Origin: Nocardia huaxiensis
Lineage (GTDB): Bacteria; Actinomycetota; Actinomycetes; Mycobacteriales; Mycobacteriaceae
Length of the DNA stretch: 64,000 nucleotides
Direction: 5' to 3'
Assembly: GCF_013744875.1 (NCBI RefSeq)
Contig: NZ_CP059399.1
Location: forward strand, 310,001-374,000
The position numbers were made by a program, and so were the translations under genes. The notes under the pieces were generated by a model. The model saw nothing but the letters and a program-made list of their open reading frames with translations. It made no database searches and had not been told where the DNA came from. Shown piece after piece: positions 11,600-20,300 of the stretch. The first letter of the stretch is position 1. Every line of letters begins with the position of its first letter.

Positions 11600-11902
11600 G
11601 TGACCACTCCGCCCGTTCCGCAGCTGCCGATGATCGATGTCTACGACCTGTTGAACGGCGCGGTCGACATGCGGATGTACACGCGCCGGATTCTGGTGCT
11701 GAAGGTGCGATCGCTCGTCGGCGGTTACATCGGGAATCAGGCCAATATCGAGCGGCAACTGTTTCCGCCGATCATCGCTGTGGCAGATGCCGTCGAATGG
11801 CTCGAGAGTCAGGGGCAGGGGTGGCGGCTCGTCTCGATCACCGAGCGGCCCATCGAGGGGATTTCGTACTGGTTCGCGTTCCTGCGACGCGATCAGCCCT
11901 GA
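11600..11902 (+). CDS. Small conserved-looking protein of unknown function
   Basis: About 100 residues, not recognised. The sequence (MIDVYDLLNGAVDMRMYTRR, a mixed alpha/beta pattern and WFAFLRRDQP at the end) looks like a soluble folded domain with normal high-GC third positions. I chose GTG 11600 because AGGA ends seven bases before it; ATG 11585 is the alternative. It is divergent from the MoxR operon and its last ten bases overlap the tail of the convergent tetR gene. Confidence 0.6.
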   Translation: MTTPPVPQLPMIDVYDLLNGAVDMRMYTRRILVLKVRSLVGGYIGNQANIERQLFPPIIAVADAVEWLESQGQGWRLVSITERPIEGISYWFAFLRRDQP

Positions 11903-12468
11903 TCATTCCCGAGCAGCCGGGCGACGACCTGGCGGTAGAGGGTGGGGTCGATGGGGGGTGCGCCGAGTAGGGCGCGCAGGTACACGCCGTCGCCGACGAG
12001 GCGGACGATCTCGGATTGGACCGGGTCGGGGATTTCGTTGTCGAGGGCGGTTTTCCAGGTTTCGAGCACTTCGTCGAGGGCGCGGGCGACTTCGTCGGCG
12101 TCGGTGTCCTGGGGGCCGTCGACGCTGCGCATGGCGGCGAGCATGGAGCGGTAGAGCGCGAGTTCCATCGCGTCGGCGGCATTGTCGGGGTGGGGGGTTT
12201 GGAGGTACCACTCGGCGACGGATTTGCCTTGGTCCACGGCGGTTTCCAGTTGCTGGTCGGCGCGGTTGCCGAGGCGGCGGACGAGTCCTGCGAGGAGGGC
12301 GTCCTTGCTCTTGAAGTGGTAGAGCAGGCCGCCTTTGGAGACGCCGGCGGTGGCGGCGACGTTTTCCAGGGTCACCTGGGACAGCCCTTTGTCGAGGAGG
12401 AGGGTTTCGAGGGCGTCGAGGATCCGGTCGCGGGTGCCGGCGGGGTCGCGGGTGGTCACACGGCTCAC
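11893..12468 (-). CDS. TetR-family repressor of the adjacent MFS pump
   Basis: A 191-residue TetR regulator. The N-terminal helix-turn-helix lies at about 14-60 (RDRILDALETLLLDKG, VTLENVAATAGVSKGGLLYHFKSKDALL); the C-terminal half is a ligand pocket with a tetracycline-repressor-like C domain. It is divergent from the drug-efflux gene, and two near-palindromes (see 12472-12513) fill the 68-bp intergenic space, so it very likely represses both genes and is released by a pump substrate. The GTG at 12468 lies only three bases from the first operator; GTG 12459 is an alternative start and would suit a leaderless transcript. Confidence 0.93.
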   Translation of the reverse strand: MSRVTTRDPAGTRDRILDALETLLLDKGLSQVTLENVAATAGVSKGGLLYHFKSKDALLAGLVRRLGNRADQQLETAVDQGKSVAEWYLQTPHPDNAADAMELALYRSMLAAMRSVDGPQDTDADEVARALDEVLETWKTALDNEIPDPVQSEIVRLVGDGVYLRALLGAPPIDPTLYRQVVARLLGNDQG

Positions 12469-12471
12469 TGT

Positions 12472-12513
12472 ACCGTCCGGACGGTTAGGCTGGTACTGTA
12501 CCGTCTGGACGGT
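12472..12513. promoter_or_regulatory. Two TetR operators between the repressor and the MFS gene
   Basis: Site 1 is a perfect 14-bp palindrome ACCGTCCGGACGGT (12472-12485). Site 2 is ACCGTCTGGACGGT (12500-12513), same arms with one changed centre base. Both are preceded by ACTGT, giving direct repeats with centres 28 bp apart. They cover the whole promoter region of both genes. Confidence 0.85.
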
Positions 12514-12536
12514 TCAACCCCCGGAAGAGAAAGACC

Positions 12537-14123
12537 ATGACCAGCCACTCGATTACGACAACAGCCATCGGACCCAAGGCGCGCCCGCGCGACTGGGCCG
12601 GCCTGGGCGTCCTCGCACTGGCCCTGCTGCTGGTATCGGTGGACGCGACCGTGCTCGACCTGGCGGTCCCCTCGATCAGTGCTCATCTCGCGCCCACCAC
12701 GCCGCAGCTGCTGTGGATCATCGACGTCTATTCGTTCGTGCTCGCCGGTCTGCTGGTGACCATGGGCACTCTCGGCGACCGCATCGGCCGTCGTCGGCTG
12801 CTGATCGTCGGCGCGGCCGGTTTCGGCATCGCCTCGGCCATCGCGGCCTGGTCGGTGAGCCCCGAAATGCTCATTGCCGCACGGGTTCTGCAGGGTGTCG
12901 CCGGTGCGACGCTCATGCCCGCCACCCTCGGCCTGATCCGCTCCATGTTCCAGAACGCGCGGGAGCGCACCCTCGCCATCTCGGTGTGGGGCGCCATGGC
13001 GGGTTCGGGTGCGGCGGTCGGCCCGCTGCTGGGCGGCTGGCTGCTGGAGCACTTCTGGTGGGGCTCCGTGTTTTTGGTGAACCTGCCGGTCATGGCCCTG
13101 CTGATCGTGCTCGCGCCGTTCGTGGTTCCGGAGTCGCGTGACCCGAACCCGGGTCGCTTCGACCTGTTCTCGGCCGCGCTGTCCATGCTGGCGCTGATCC
13201 CGATCGTCTACGCGGTCAAGGAATTCGCCGCGCACGGCCCGAGCATGACCCTGGTGATCGCCGCCGCGATCGGTGTCCTCGCCGGTGTCGTCTTCGTGCG
13301 CCGTCAGCGCACCCTGGCCGCGCCGCTGATCGACCTGGACCTGTTCCGCCTGCCCCCGTTCCGGGCCGCGGTGCTGGCCAACCTGCTGTCGGTGTTCGCT
13401 CTGGCCGGTGTGCTGTTCTTCGGTTCGCAGTATCTGCAGCTGGTGCTCGGCAAGGCCCCGCTGGCGGCCGGTCTGCTGCTGATCCCCGGCACCATCGGCT
13501 CGATGGCGGGCGCCCTGCTCGCGGCCTGGCTGGTGCGGCAGTGGCGTCCGGTGTCGGTCCTGTCCGGTGCCCTGGTGACCGCCGCGCTCGGCGCGCTGAT
13601 GTTCTGGATGCTGGGTTCCGCCCCGTCGGCCCCGGTGCTCCCGTTCATCGTGGGCTTCCTGCTGATCGGCCTGGGTGTCGGTGTGGCCCTGACGGTTTCG
13701 TCCGACATGATCGTCAGCACCGCCCCCGCCGAACGCGCGGGCAATGCGGCGGCCATTTCGGAGACGGCCCTGGAAACCGGTGTGGCCCTGGGCGTCGCGA
13801 CCCTCGGCAGCGCCGTGATGGCCACCTACCGCCACGGCCTGGACCCAGCGACCATCCCGTCGGCTCACCTGGACGCGGCCCGCGAGTCCCTGGGCGGCGC
13901 GGTCGAAACCGCCCGCGCCCTACCGGAACCCGCGGCCACCACCCTGCTGGACGCGGCGCACACGGCGTTCGTCTCGGGCGTCCACCTGGCGGCGACCGGT
14001 ACGACGGCGATCCTGCTGATCACGGCGTTCGTGGTCTACCGCGCGGCCACTCGCCGCAAGCCGAACGGTGAAGCGCCCGTGACGGAACCGCATACTGCGA
14101 CGCCCACGGCGGCCGATTCCTGA
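12537..14123 (+). CDS. MFS drug/proton antiporter, DHA2 (14-TMS) family
   Basis: Inner-membrane multidrug exporter of 528 residues, the usual length for the 14-helix DHA2 family (QacA/SmvA/EmrB type). Visible signatures are LDLAVPSI in helix 1, the loop 2-3 motif GTLGDRIGRRRLL, and helix 5 motif GAMAGSGAAVGPLLGGWLLE (motif C, antiporter type). It starts at ATG 12537 after GGAAGAG. It is divergent from its TetR regulator and ends before a strong hairpin. The SmvA/QacA resemblance suggests lipophilic cations such as quaternary ammonium compounds as substrates, which is inference. Confidence 0.93.
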   Translation: MTSHSITTTAIGPKARPRDWAGLGVLALALLLVSVDATVLDLAVPSISAHLAPTTPQLLWIIDVYSFVLAGLLVTMGTLGDRIGRRRLLIVGAAGFGIASAIAAWSVSPEMLIAARVLQGVAGATLMPATLGLIRSMFQNARERTLAISVWGAMAGSGAAVGPLLGGWLLEHFWWGSVFLVNLPVMALLIVLAPFVVPESRDPNPGRFDLFSAALSMLALIPIVYAVKEFAAHGPSMTLVIAAAIGVLAGVVFVRRQRTLAAPLIDLDLFRLPPFRAAVLANLLSVFALAGVLFFGSQYLQLVLGKAPLAAGLLLIPGTIGSMAGALLAAWLVRQWRPVSVLSGALVTAALGALMFWMLGSAPSAPVLPFIVGFLLIGLGVGVALTVSSDMIVSTAPAERAGNAAAISETALETGVALGVATLGSAVMATYRHGLDPATIPSAHLDAARESLGGAVETARALPEPAATTLLDAAHTAFVSGVHLAATGTTAILLITAFVVYRAATRRKPNGEAPVTEPHTATPTAADS

Positions 14124-14148
14124 TCGGAGCCCGCCCGAAACGCCTGTG

Positions 14149-14186
14149 GCCCGGTGGTTTCCGTGTTCTACGTGAAACAACCGGGC
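14149..14186. terminator. Bidirectional hairpin between the MFS gene and a Cys-rich miniprotein gene
   Basis: GCCCGGTGGTTTC (14149-14161) pairs with GAAACAACCGGGC (14174-14186) with one G-T mismatch and a 12-nt loop. It lies 26 bases after the MFS stop and its last base touches the stop codon of the convergent gene, so it can end both transcripts. Confidence 0.75.
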
Positions 14187-14482
14187 TACTTGCCTTCGTT
14201 CAGAGGCGGCAGGACGGGCGGGGCGAAGAGTTCTTCGAGCGGTGTGGCGCCGGTGTAGTTCTTGCACCCGCATCGCGCCCACACGGTGAGCCCCCACCCG
14301 GTCTTGCGGGGTGATTCGGCGTGGCACTCACCGGCTTTCCGGTCGTGCAGGGAGAGGTCGTGGCCGCAGCCGCAGACGGTGCTGGGTGGCTGTACCCGTG
14401 GGGTGCGACGGCTGTATCGGCCTGCTGCCCAGCCGATCACCACCAATCCGGCGCCCACCACGAGGCTGATCGGATCGAACAT
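14186..14482 (-). CDS. Cys/His-rich membrane-anchored miniprotein
   Basis: A 98-residue protein, function unknown. One N-terminal helix (MFDPISLVVGAGLVVIGWAA) is followed by Arg-rich residues, then a small Cys/His module: CGCGHDLSLHD, then GECHAE, then CGC. This spacing suggests a cytosolic zinc ribbon tethered to the membrane. It is monocistronic, with a large AT-rich inverted repeat 9 bp upstream of its ATG. It is probably real: composition, start and regulatory site are consistent. Confidence 0.75.
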   Translation of the reverse strand: MFDPISLVVGAGLVVIGWAAGRYSRRTPRVQPPSTVCGCGHDLSLHDRKAGECHAESPRKTGWGLTVWARCGCKNYTGATPLEELFAPPVLPPLNEGK

Positions 14483-14490
14483 ACCAACGA

Positions 14491-14514
14491 CTATACGTAC
14501 TCGTATACGTATAG
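14491..14514. promoter_or_regulatory. TATACG inverted repeat upstream of the miniprotein gene
   Basis: CTATACGTA (14491-14499) is inverted perfectly as TACGTATAG (14506-14514) around CTCGTA. It is strikingly AT-rich for this genome and lies eight bases before the start codon at 14482, so it is probably an operator overlapping the promoter or the mRNA start. The cognate regulator is not apparent nearby. Confidence 0.6.
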
Positions 14515-14587
14515 CTCCAGGGATTCCTGGAACGGCTGCGGCCCGGGTGCTCCTCGCGGAAGCAGCCGGGCCACAGCGGTTGTCGTT

Positions 14588-16498
14588 CTACTCCGATGTC
14601 TTGCCCGGCGGCAGTTCGCGCGGCGCACGGTTTTCCAGCTGCGGGTTCTGCCGCCCGGTCAGTTCGTCCTGGGCGGGAGCGGACGGCAGACCGTACCCGT
14701 GGTCGACCACCGGACCCGGCGGCAGCGGCGGGTAGGGCTGCTGGCCCTGGGGGAGCGGCGGGTAGTACTGCGGCGCGTACCCCGGCTGTGCGTAGGGCTG
14801 ATCCACCACGTGGGAGGCGACGCGCTGCGAGTACACGTGCTGCGGAACACCCTGCGGCAGCTGATAACCCAGCTGCGGCTGCCCGGCGTACACCTGCTGT
14901 TGCGGCTGGGCCTGCTGCTGGGCGGAATCCTCGGAGTCGACGGTCACCTTGCGGGTGCGGCGCAGCGTGAAGGTGATCTCCTCGGCCTCCTCGAAGGCCT
15001 GACGCACCGTGCGCAGCGGATGGGTCGCCGTATCAATGACATTCGCCACGAACGACGGCACCAGCGGCCGGATCCAGCGGGCGGCGGTGTCGGTGAACGG
15101 CACCGTGCCGATAATCGGGAGTTCCAGTCCGCCGCCCTTCTTGTCGGGTGCGGGCTGGGGGGCCGCCGCGGGCACGCCGGCCGGGGCCGGTACGAGGGCT
15201 CCGCCGGCGCTCACCGGGGTGGCGACCCCGGGCATGAGCTGGGCGGGCAGGTGCGGCGACTGTGTCACGATCCCCTCCTGAGACACGGAGCTGTCCTTTC
15301 CTCCGGCCGAGGCCCCGGCCGGTAGTTCATGCTGTGCGGCGCTGTCGAATTCGGCGACGGCGCGCTGTGCGGGCTCGGTGACGCCGATTTCGAAGTTGCC
15401 GATCGAGGCGATGATCCGCCGGCGCTGGCGTTCCCGGTCGATGGCGGTGTCGGCGTGCGCGGCCAGCCGGGCGGCGGTGAGCTCCTGGTCGGCGCGCAAC
15501 GCCTCGGTTTCGACCCGCACCTCGGCCTGCTTGATGGCGATGGCCGTGGCGGCGGCGTGTTCGATGCGTCCGGCGGCGGTGCGGGTGGCGACCTCGCGGT
15601 CGAAGGAGGTTTCGCCGCGCCATCGGCGCAGCAGCAGCGGCAGCAGTGCGAGCACGATCATGAGCAGCGCGGTCGCGAAGCGCAGCACGAACGCGCCGGC
15701 ATGGTCGGTGGTGTAACCGTTCATGGCGACCCAGCGCGCTCCGAGCCCGCGATCACCTTCGGTGTAGGCGGCGGCGCGAATATCGGTGAGGGCCTTGTCC
15801 TTGTCGGTGACGGCCTGGTCGAGTCCGCCGATCTTGGCCTGTTCGGCGCTCAATCGGGTGCGGGCGTCCTCGAGCATCTGGTTGGCGGTGCGTTCTTCGG
15901 GTCCGCGTCCGGGCACGCCGGTCATGCGCAGTGGCGAGCATTCTGGCGCCGCGCTGAATTCGCAGCGCGCGACGATCAGGGCCTGGTCGACGTCGTTCTG
16001 CGCCTTGGTGATCGCCTGATCCAGTGCGGTCCGATTGTTCTTCGCCTGGTCGAGCTCGGCCTGCGCGGTGACCACGCTGGGCGCGGATTCGATTCCGCGC
16101 TGGGCGGTTTCGTCGAGCTTGCGGTCGATGGTGCCGCCGAACAGTACGGTGCAGGCCAATTCGGCGGTGAGGACGCCCGCGGCGACCGCCACGGCGATGC
16201 GGCCCGCGAATTCGGCTCGCGCCCGCTGTGATTCGTCGCGTGCGGGTGTGGCGGCCGTCGCGAGTGCGCGAGAAACCGCTCCTACCAACAGTGTTGCGAT
16301 CACTGCGGTGGCCACGACCGCGAGCAGCGGCCAGTCCGCGGCCCCGGTGGCGAGTGCGGTGACTCCGCCGGAGATGGCCGCGAACAGCGCCACAACGGCT
16401 CCGGTGACCGAATAACCGCCGCGTTCGTGCTGATCTACGAGGTGTGGATGGGCGCCGCCGAGCCACGGCAGCAGATCTGCGATTCCACGGGTGGGCAT
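14588..16498 (-). CDS. DUF4407 membrane protein with coiled coil
   Basis: A 636-residue protein. The first ~120 residues hold three membrane helices after LPWLGGAHPHLVDQHERGGY; a conserved FGGTIDRKLDE and a long periplasmic coiled-coil/charged region (about 140-250) follow, then another helix pair (AGAFVLRFATALLMIVLALLPLLL) and a second cytosolic coiled coil. The C-terminus is a disordered Pro/Gln/Tyr tail. This is the DUF4407 layout; function is unknown. AGGGGGAA sits before ATG 16498. The gene appears monocistronic. Confidence 0.88.
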   Translation of the reverse strand: MPTRGIADLLPWLGGAHPHLVDQHERGGYSVTGAVVALFAAISGGVTALATGAADWPLLAVVATAVIATLLVGAVSRALATAATPARDESQRARAEFAGRIAVAVAAGVLTAELACTVLFGGTIDRKLDETAQRGIESAPSVVTAQAELDQAKNNRTALDQAITKAQNDVDQALIVARCEFSAAPECSPLRMTGVPGRGPEERTANQMLEDARTRLSAEQAKIGGLDQAVTDKDKALTDIRAAAYTEGDRGLGARWVAMNGYTTDHAGAFVLRFATALLMIVLALLPLLLRRWRGETSFDREVATRTAAGRIEHAAATAIAIKQAEVRVETEALRADQELTAARLAAHADTAIDRERQRRRIIASIGNFEIGVTEPAQRAVAEFDSAAQHELPAGASAGGKDSSVSQEGIVTQSPHLPAQLMPGVATPVSAGGALVPAPAGVPAAAPQPAPDKKGGGLELPIIGTVPFTDTAARWIRPLVPSFVANVIDTATHPLRTVRQAFEEAEEITFTLRRTRKVTVDSEDSAQQQAQPQQQVYAGQPQLGYQLPQGVPQHVYSQRVASHVVDQPYAQPGYAPQYYPPLPQGQQPYPPLPPGPVVDHGYGLPSAPAQDELTGRQNPQLENRAPRELPPGKTSE

Positions 16499-16965
16499 GG
16501 TGCTGGTTCCCCCTGCCGAAACCGTCGCTTATTCGTTGTCTCAGCGTGACAGGCGTCCGGCTGTTCCACCGCCTGCGAGCGCTGGTATGTGGCCAGCCTC
16601 ACAGCGGCGTGTTTCGGGCGTGTGAAGTGCTGTTGATCACGTTGCGACCGGCCGGGATATCACCGAATCGAGTGACTTAACGCATACTCACAATTAGCTG
16701 CGTGTGTGCTCGAGTCTGCCACCAGGAAAGATTCCGTACGGTCGGCAGGTTGCTTCCGCGCACTGCCAGTACGCCCGTCCTGTGAGCTTCGCGGGTCCGG
16801 AAAGTTAGCCGTCTTTCGCCCGGTTTGCCGGAACCCCTTGCGGGGAAATCTGTTTCATTGCAGGTGAGAGGGCATGTCAGTGTTCGATCGAGGCGGCGTC
16901 GAATCGTGACCGTTCGACACGGCCGCAGTGGTGAACTCAACTGAAAAGGCCCCGCACCCCTGCTT
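16499..16965. other. Gene-free region between the DUF4407 gene and the gltB promoter
   Basis: About 465 bases with mixed composition and no convincing coding sequence. It should contain the minus-strand promoter of the DUF4407 gene and any nitrogen-regulator site for gltBD, but I could not identify a specific box. Confidence 0.5.
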
Positions 16966-16971
16966 TACACT
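16961..16971 (+). promoter_or_regulatory. Probable gltB promoter -10 region
   Basis: TACACT at 16966-16971, preceded by TGCTT, is the best sigma-A-like -10 upstream of gltB and would start transcription near 16978. No clear -35 is seen at 17-18 bp, which suggests activator dependence or reliance on the extended -10. Confidence 0.5.
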
Positions 16972-16998
16972 GGAGAACGCGCAGGTAGTGGAGGACCG

Positions 16999-17016
16999 AT
17001 GAAGAAGCCCAGCTAG
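16999..17016 (+). CDS. Five-codon upstream ORF (MKKPS) in the gltB leader
   Basis: ATG AAG AAG CCC AGC TAG, preceded at ideal spacing by GTGGAGGACCG. The ribosome site is much stronger than most in this window, and the ORF begins about 20 nt after the predicted transcript start. It is too short for a stable product and is best viewed as a leader peptide whose translation or stalling could set the fold of the downstream RNA. Purely sequence-based. Confidence 0.45.
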   Translation: MKKPS

Positions 17017-17307
17017 ACGCTGAAATTAGTGCAACCTAAGTTGGTTGGGCTCAGGTCCTGACTTATCGTTTGCTCTTAACACCGAACTCGACAAGTTCGG
17101 CATATCTCCCCATACGGTCAGAGGCCCACAGGCGCTCAGCCTAGCGGGCGAGAACGGCGCGGTAGGTAGCCAGAACGTAAGGACTGAGTTACCGCCGAGC
17201 ACCCGACTACGTAACCAGAGCGGGTGGACAACTGGAGAGCGACTGCACGGGAGGACCATCAGCGCAGCTGGTCTCCGAAACGTCCGGGCGCAGTCTAGAC
17301 GGAGGCG

Positions 17308-17344
17308 TTCGAGAAGGCCGCAATTCTTCGAAGGCCTGTTTTTT
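17308..17344 (+). terminator. Possible attenuator just upstream of gltB
   Basis: AGGCC (17315-17319) pairs with GGCCT (17333-17337), followed by G and six T. A competing stem pairs TTCGAGAA (17308-17315) with TTC-TTCGAA (17324-17332). The two cannot form together. The terminator stem is only 5 bp, so the strength is uncertain. Confidence 0.4.
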
Positions 17345-17358
17345 GTGAAGGCAGAGGC

Positions 17359-20300
17359 ATGACGCAACTTCCTGGCCACAGGTCCCCTGGACCCCGCGGG
17401 CTGTACGACCCGGCGAATGAACACGACGCCTGTGGTGTCGCATTCGTCGTGGATATGCACGGCCGCCGCAGCCGCGACATCGTCGACAAGGCTATTACGG
17501 CGCTGCTCAACCTGGAGCACCGTGGCGCAGCCGGCGCCGAACCCAACTCGGGTGACGGCGCGGGCATTCTGATCCAGCTCCCGGACAAGTTCTTCCGGGC
17601 AGTCGTGGACTTCGAACTGCCGGCCGAAGGCTCCTACGCCACCGGTATCGCCTTCCTCCCGCAGGCCCGCCGCGAGGCGGCCCGTGCCGGGTACGGCGTC
17701 GAGAAGATCGTGCGCGAGGAGGGCCTCGAGGTCCTCGGCTGGCGTGAGGTCCCGATCGACAGCTCGTCGCTGGGAGCGCTGTCCCGCGACGCCATGCCGA
17801 CCTTCCGGCAGATCTTCATCGCCTCGCCCAAGGATGGGGCCGAACAGCTTTCGGGCATGGACCTGGAGCGCCGGGCCTACGTCATCCGCAAGCGCATCGA
17901 GCACGAGCTCGGCAAGTCGGGCGCCGGTGAGGGTGCGGTCGGCAAGGAGTCGGTGTACTTCCCGAGCCTGTCCGGCGAAACCTTCGTCTACAAGGGCATG
18001 TTCACCACGCCGCAGCTGCGCGCGTTCTACCTGGACCTCCAGGACGACCGCGTCGAATCCGCGCTCGGCATCGTGCACTCGCGCTTCTCCACCAACACCT
18101 TCCCGTCGTGGCCGCTGGCGCACCCGTTCCGGCGCGTCGCCCACAACGGCGAGATCAACACCGTCTCCGGTAACGAGAACTGGATGCGGGCGCGTGAGGC
18201 GCTGCTGAACTCGAACGTGTTCGGCACCGACTCCGAGGGCAACAACCGCCTGGAGAAGATCTTCCCCGTCTGTACCCCCGGGGCCTCGGACACCGCTCGT
18301 TTCGACGAGGTGCTCGAGCTCCTGCACCTGGGTGGCCGCAGCCTGCCGCACGCGGTGCTCATGATGATTCCCGAGGCGTGGGAACGCAACGAGTCCATGA
18401 CTCCGGAGCAGCGCGCCTTCTACCGCTACCACTCGTTCCTGATGGAGCCGTGGGACGGCCCGGCGTCGGTGTGCTTCACCGACGGCACCGTGGTCGGCGC
18501 GGTGCTGGACCGCAACGGTCTGCGCCCCGGCCGCATCTGGGTCACCGAGGACGGCCTGTGCGTGCTGGCCTCCGAGGTCGGCGTGCTCGACATCGATCCG
18601 GCCAAGGTCGTCTACAAGAAGCGCCTGCAGCCGGGCCACATGTTCCTGGTGGACACCTCGCAGGGCCGCATCATCAGCGACGAAGAGGTGAAACAGTCTC
18701 TCGCTGAACAGTTCCCGTACCAGCAGTGGCTGGACAACGGCCCGACCAAGCTGAGCGATCTGCCGGACCGCCCGCACGTGCACATGTCGCACGACCGCGT
18801 GCTCATCCGTCAGCAGATCTTCGGGTACACCACCGAGGAGCTGAACCTGCTGGTCTCGCCGATGGCGCAGACCGGTGGCGAGGCGCTCGGCTCGATGGGC
18901 ACCGACACCCCGATCGCGGTGCTGTCCTCGCGTCCGCGGCTGCTGTTCGACTACTTCTCGCAGCTGTTCGCGCAGGTCACCAACCCGCCGCTGGACGCCA
19001 TCCGCGAAGAGGTCGTCACCTCGCTGCGCAGCATGGTGGGCCCGGAGGCCGATCTGCTGAACCCGGGACCGGAGTCCTGCGGTCAGATCACCCTGACCCA
19101 GCCCATCCTGGACAATGACGAGCTGTCCAAGCTGGTCCACATCAACGACGACGGGTCGCGTCCCGACCTGCGTTCGGTCGTGGTCCACGGTCTGTACCCG
19201 GTCAAGAAGGGCGGCAAGGGACTTCGCAAGGCCATCGAGGCCGTGCAGAAGCAGGTGTCGGCGGCCATCGACGGTGGCGCGCGGATCATCATCCTGTCCG
19301 ACCGCGAGTCCAACGAGAAGCTGGCGCCGATCCCGTCGCTGCTGCTCACCGCCGCCGTGCACCACCACCTGGTCCGGGAACGCACCCGCACCAAGGTCGG
19401 TCTGGTCGTGGAGGCCGGTGACGCCCGCGAGGTGCACCACATGGCGCTGCTCGTCGGTTTCGGCGCGGCCGCCATCAACCCGTACATGGCCTTCGAGTCC
19501 ATCGAGGACATGCTGGAGCGCGGCGCGCTGAAGATGCCGGGCAGCACCGGCGATCTCGCGGCGGACTACAAGAAGGCCGTCTACAACTACAACAAGGCCG
19601 CCGGCAAGGGTGTGCTGAAGGTGATGTCCAAGATGGGCATCTCCACCATCGCCTCCTACCGTGGCGCGCAGCTGTTCCAGGTCATCGGCCTGGCGCAGGA
19701 TCTGGTGGACGAGTACTTCACCGGTCTGCGCTCGCCGCTGGACGGCATCGGCCTGGACGACATCGCGGGCGAGGTCGCGCAGCGGCACAAGGTCGCGTTC
19801 CTGGAGAACCGCAACGAGCGCGCGCACCGCGAGCTCGAGGTCGGCGGCGAGTACCAGTGGCGTCGTGAGGGCGAGTACCACCTGTTCAACCCGGACACGG
19901 TGTTCAAGCTGCAGCACGCCACCCGCTCGGGCCAGTACTCGATCTTCAAGGAGTACACCAAGCTGGTCGACGATCAGTCCGAGCAGCTGGCTTCGCTGCG
20001 TGGCCTGTTCAAGTTCAAGTCCAAGGGCCGCAACCCGATTCCGATCGAGGAAGTGGAGCCCGCGAGCGAGATCGTGAAGCGGTTCTCGACCGGTGCGATG
20101 AGCTACGGCTCCATCTCGGCCGAGGCGCACGAGACCCTTGCCATCGCCATGAACCGCCTCGGCGGTCGCTCGAACTCGGGTGAGGGCGGCGAGAACATCG
20201 CCCGCTTCGAGGTCGAGGAGAACGGCGACTGGCGCCGGTCGGCGATCAAGCAGGTGGCGTCGGGTCGCTTCGGTGTGACCGCGCACTACCTGACCAACTG

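Larger units (their letters stand above)
16978..17358 (+). promoter_or_regulatory. gltB: Long structured 5' leader of gltB
   Basis: About 380 nt of apparently untranslated RNA between the -10 and gltB. It contains a five-codon ORF (16999-17016), a perfect hairpin CCGAACT-CGACA-AGTTCGG (17082-17100), further stems such as GCGGTA/TACCGC, CACCCG/CGGGTG and GACCA/TGGTC, and ends in a hairpin plus six T (17315-17344) 14 bases before the gltB ATG. Composition is less GC-rich than the flanking genes. I recognise no Rfam-type riboswitch consensus. Attenuation of gltBD is an inference. Confidence 0.55.

Noticed and set aside
16880..16920. LexA/SOS-like TCGAA...TTCGA sequence
   Set aside because: The spacing does not fit the TCGAAC-n4-GTTCGA consensus and the nearest gene is gltB or a DUF4407 gene.
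16677..16940. Minus-strand 87-codon frame in the gap before gltB
   Set aside because: Arg/Thr-rich translation without domain features; no ribosome site or conserved start.
17045..17362. A 105-codon open frame across the gltB leader, ending in the gltB start codon
   Set aside because: It starts with a poor TTG, has no ribosome site, has amino acid usage unlike real genes here, and runs through several stem-loops. I treat the region as leader RNA.
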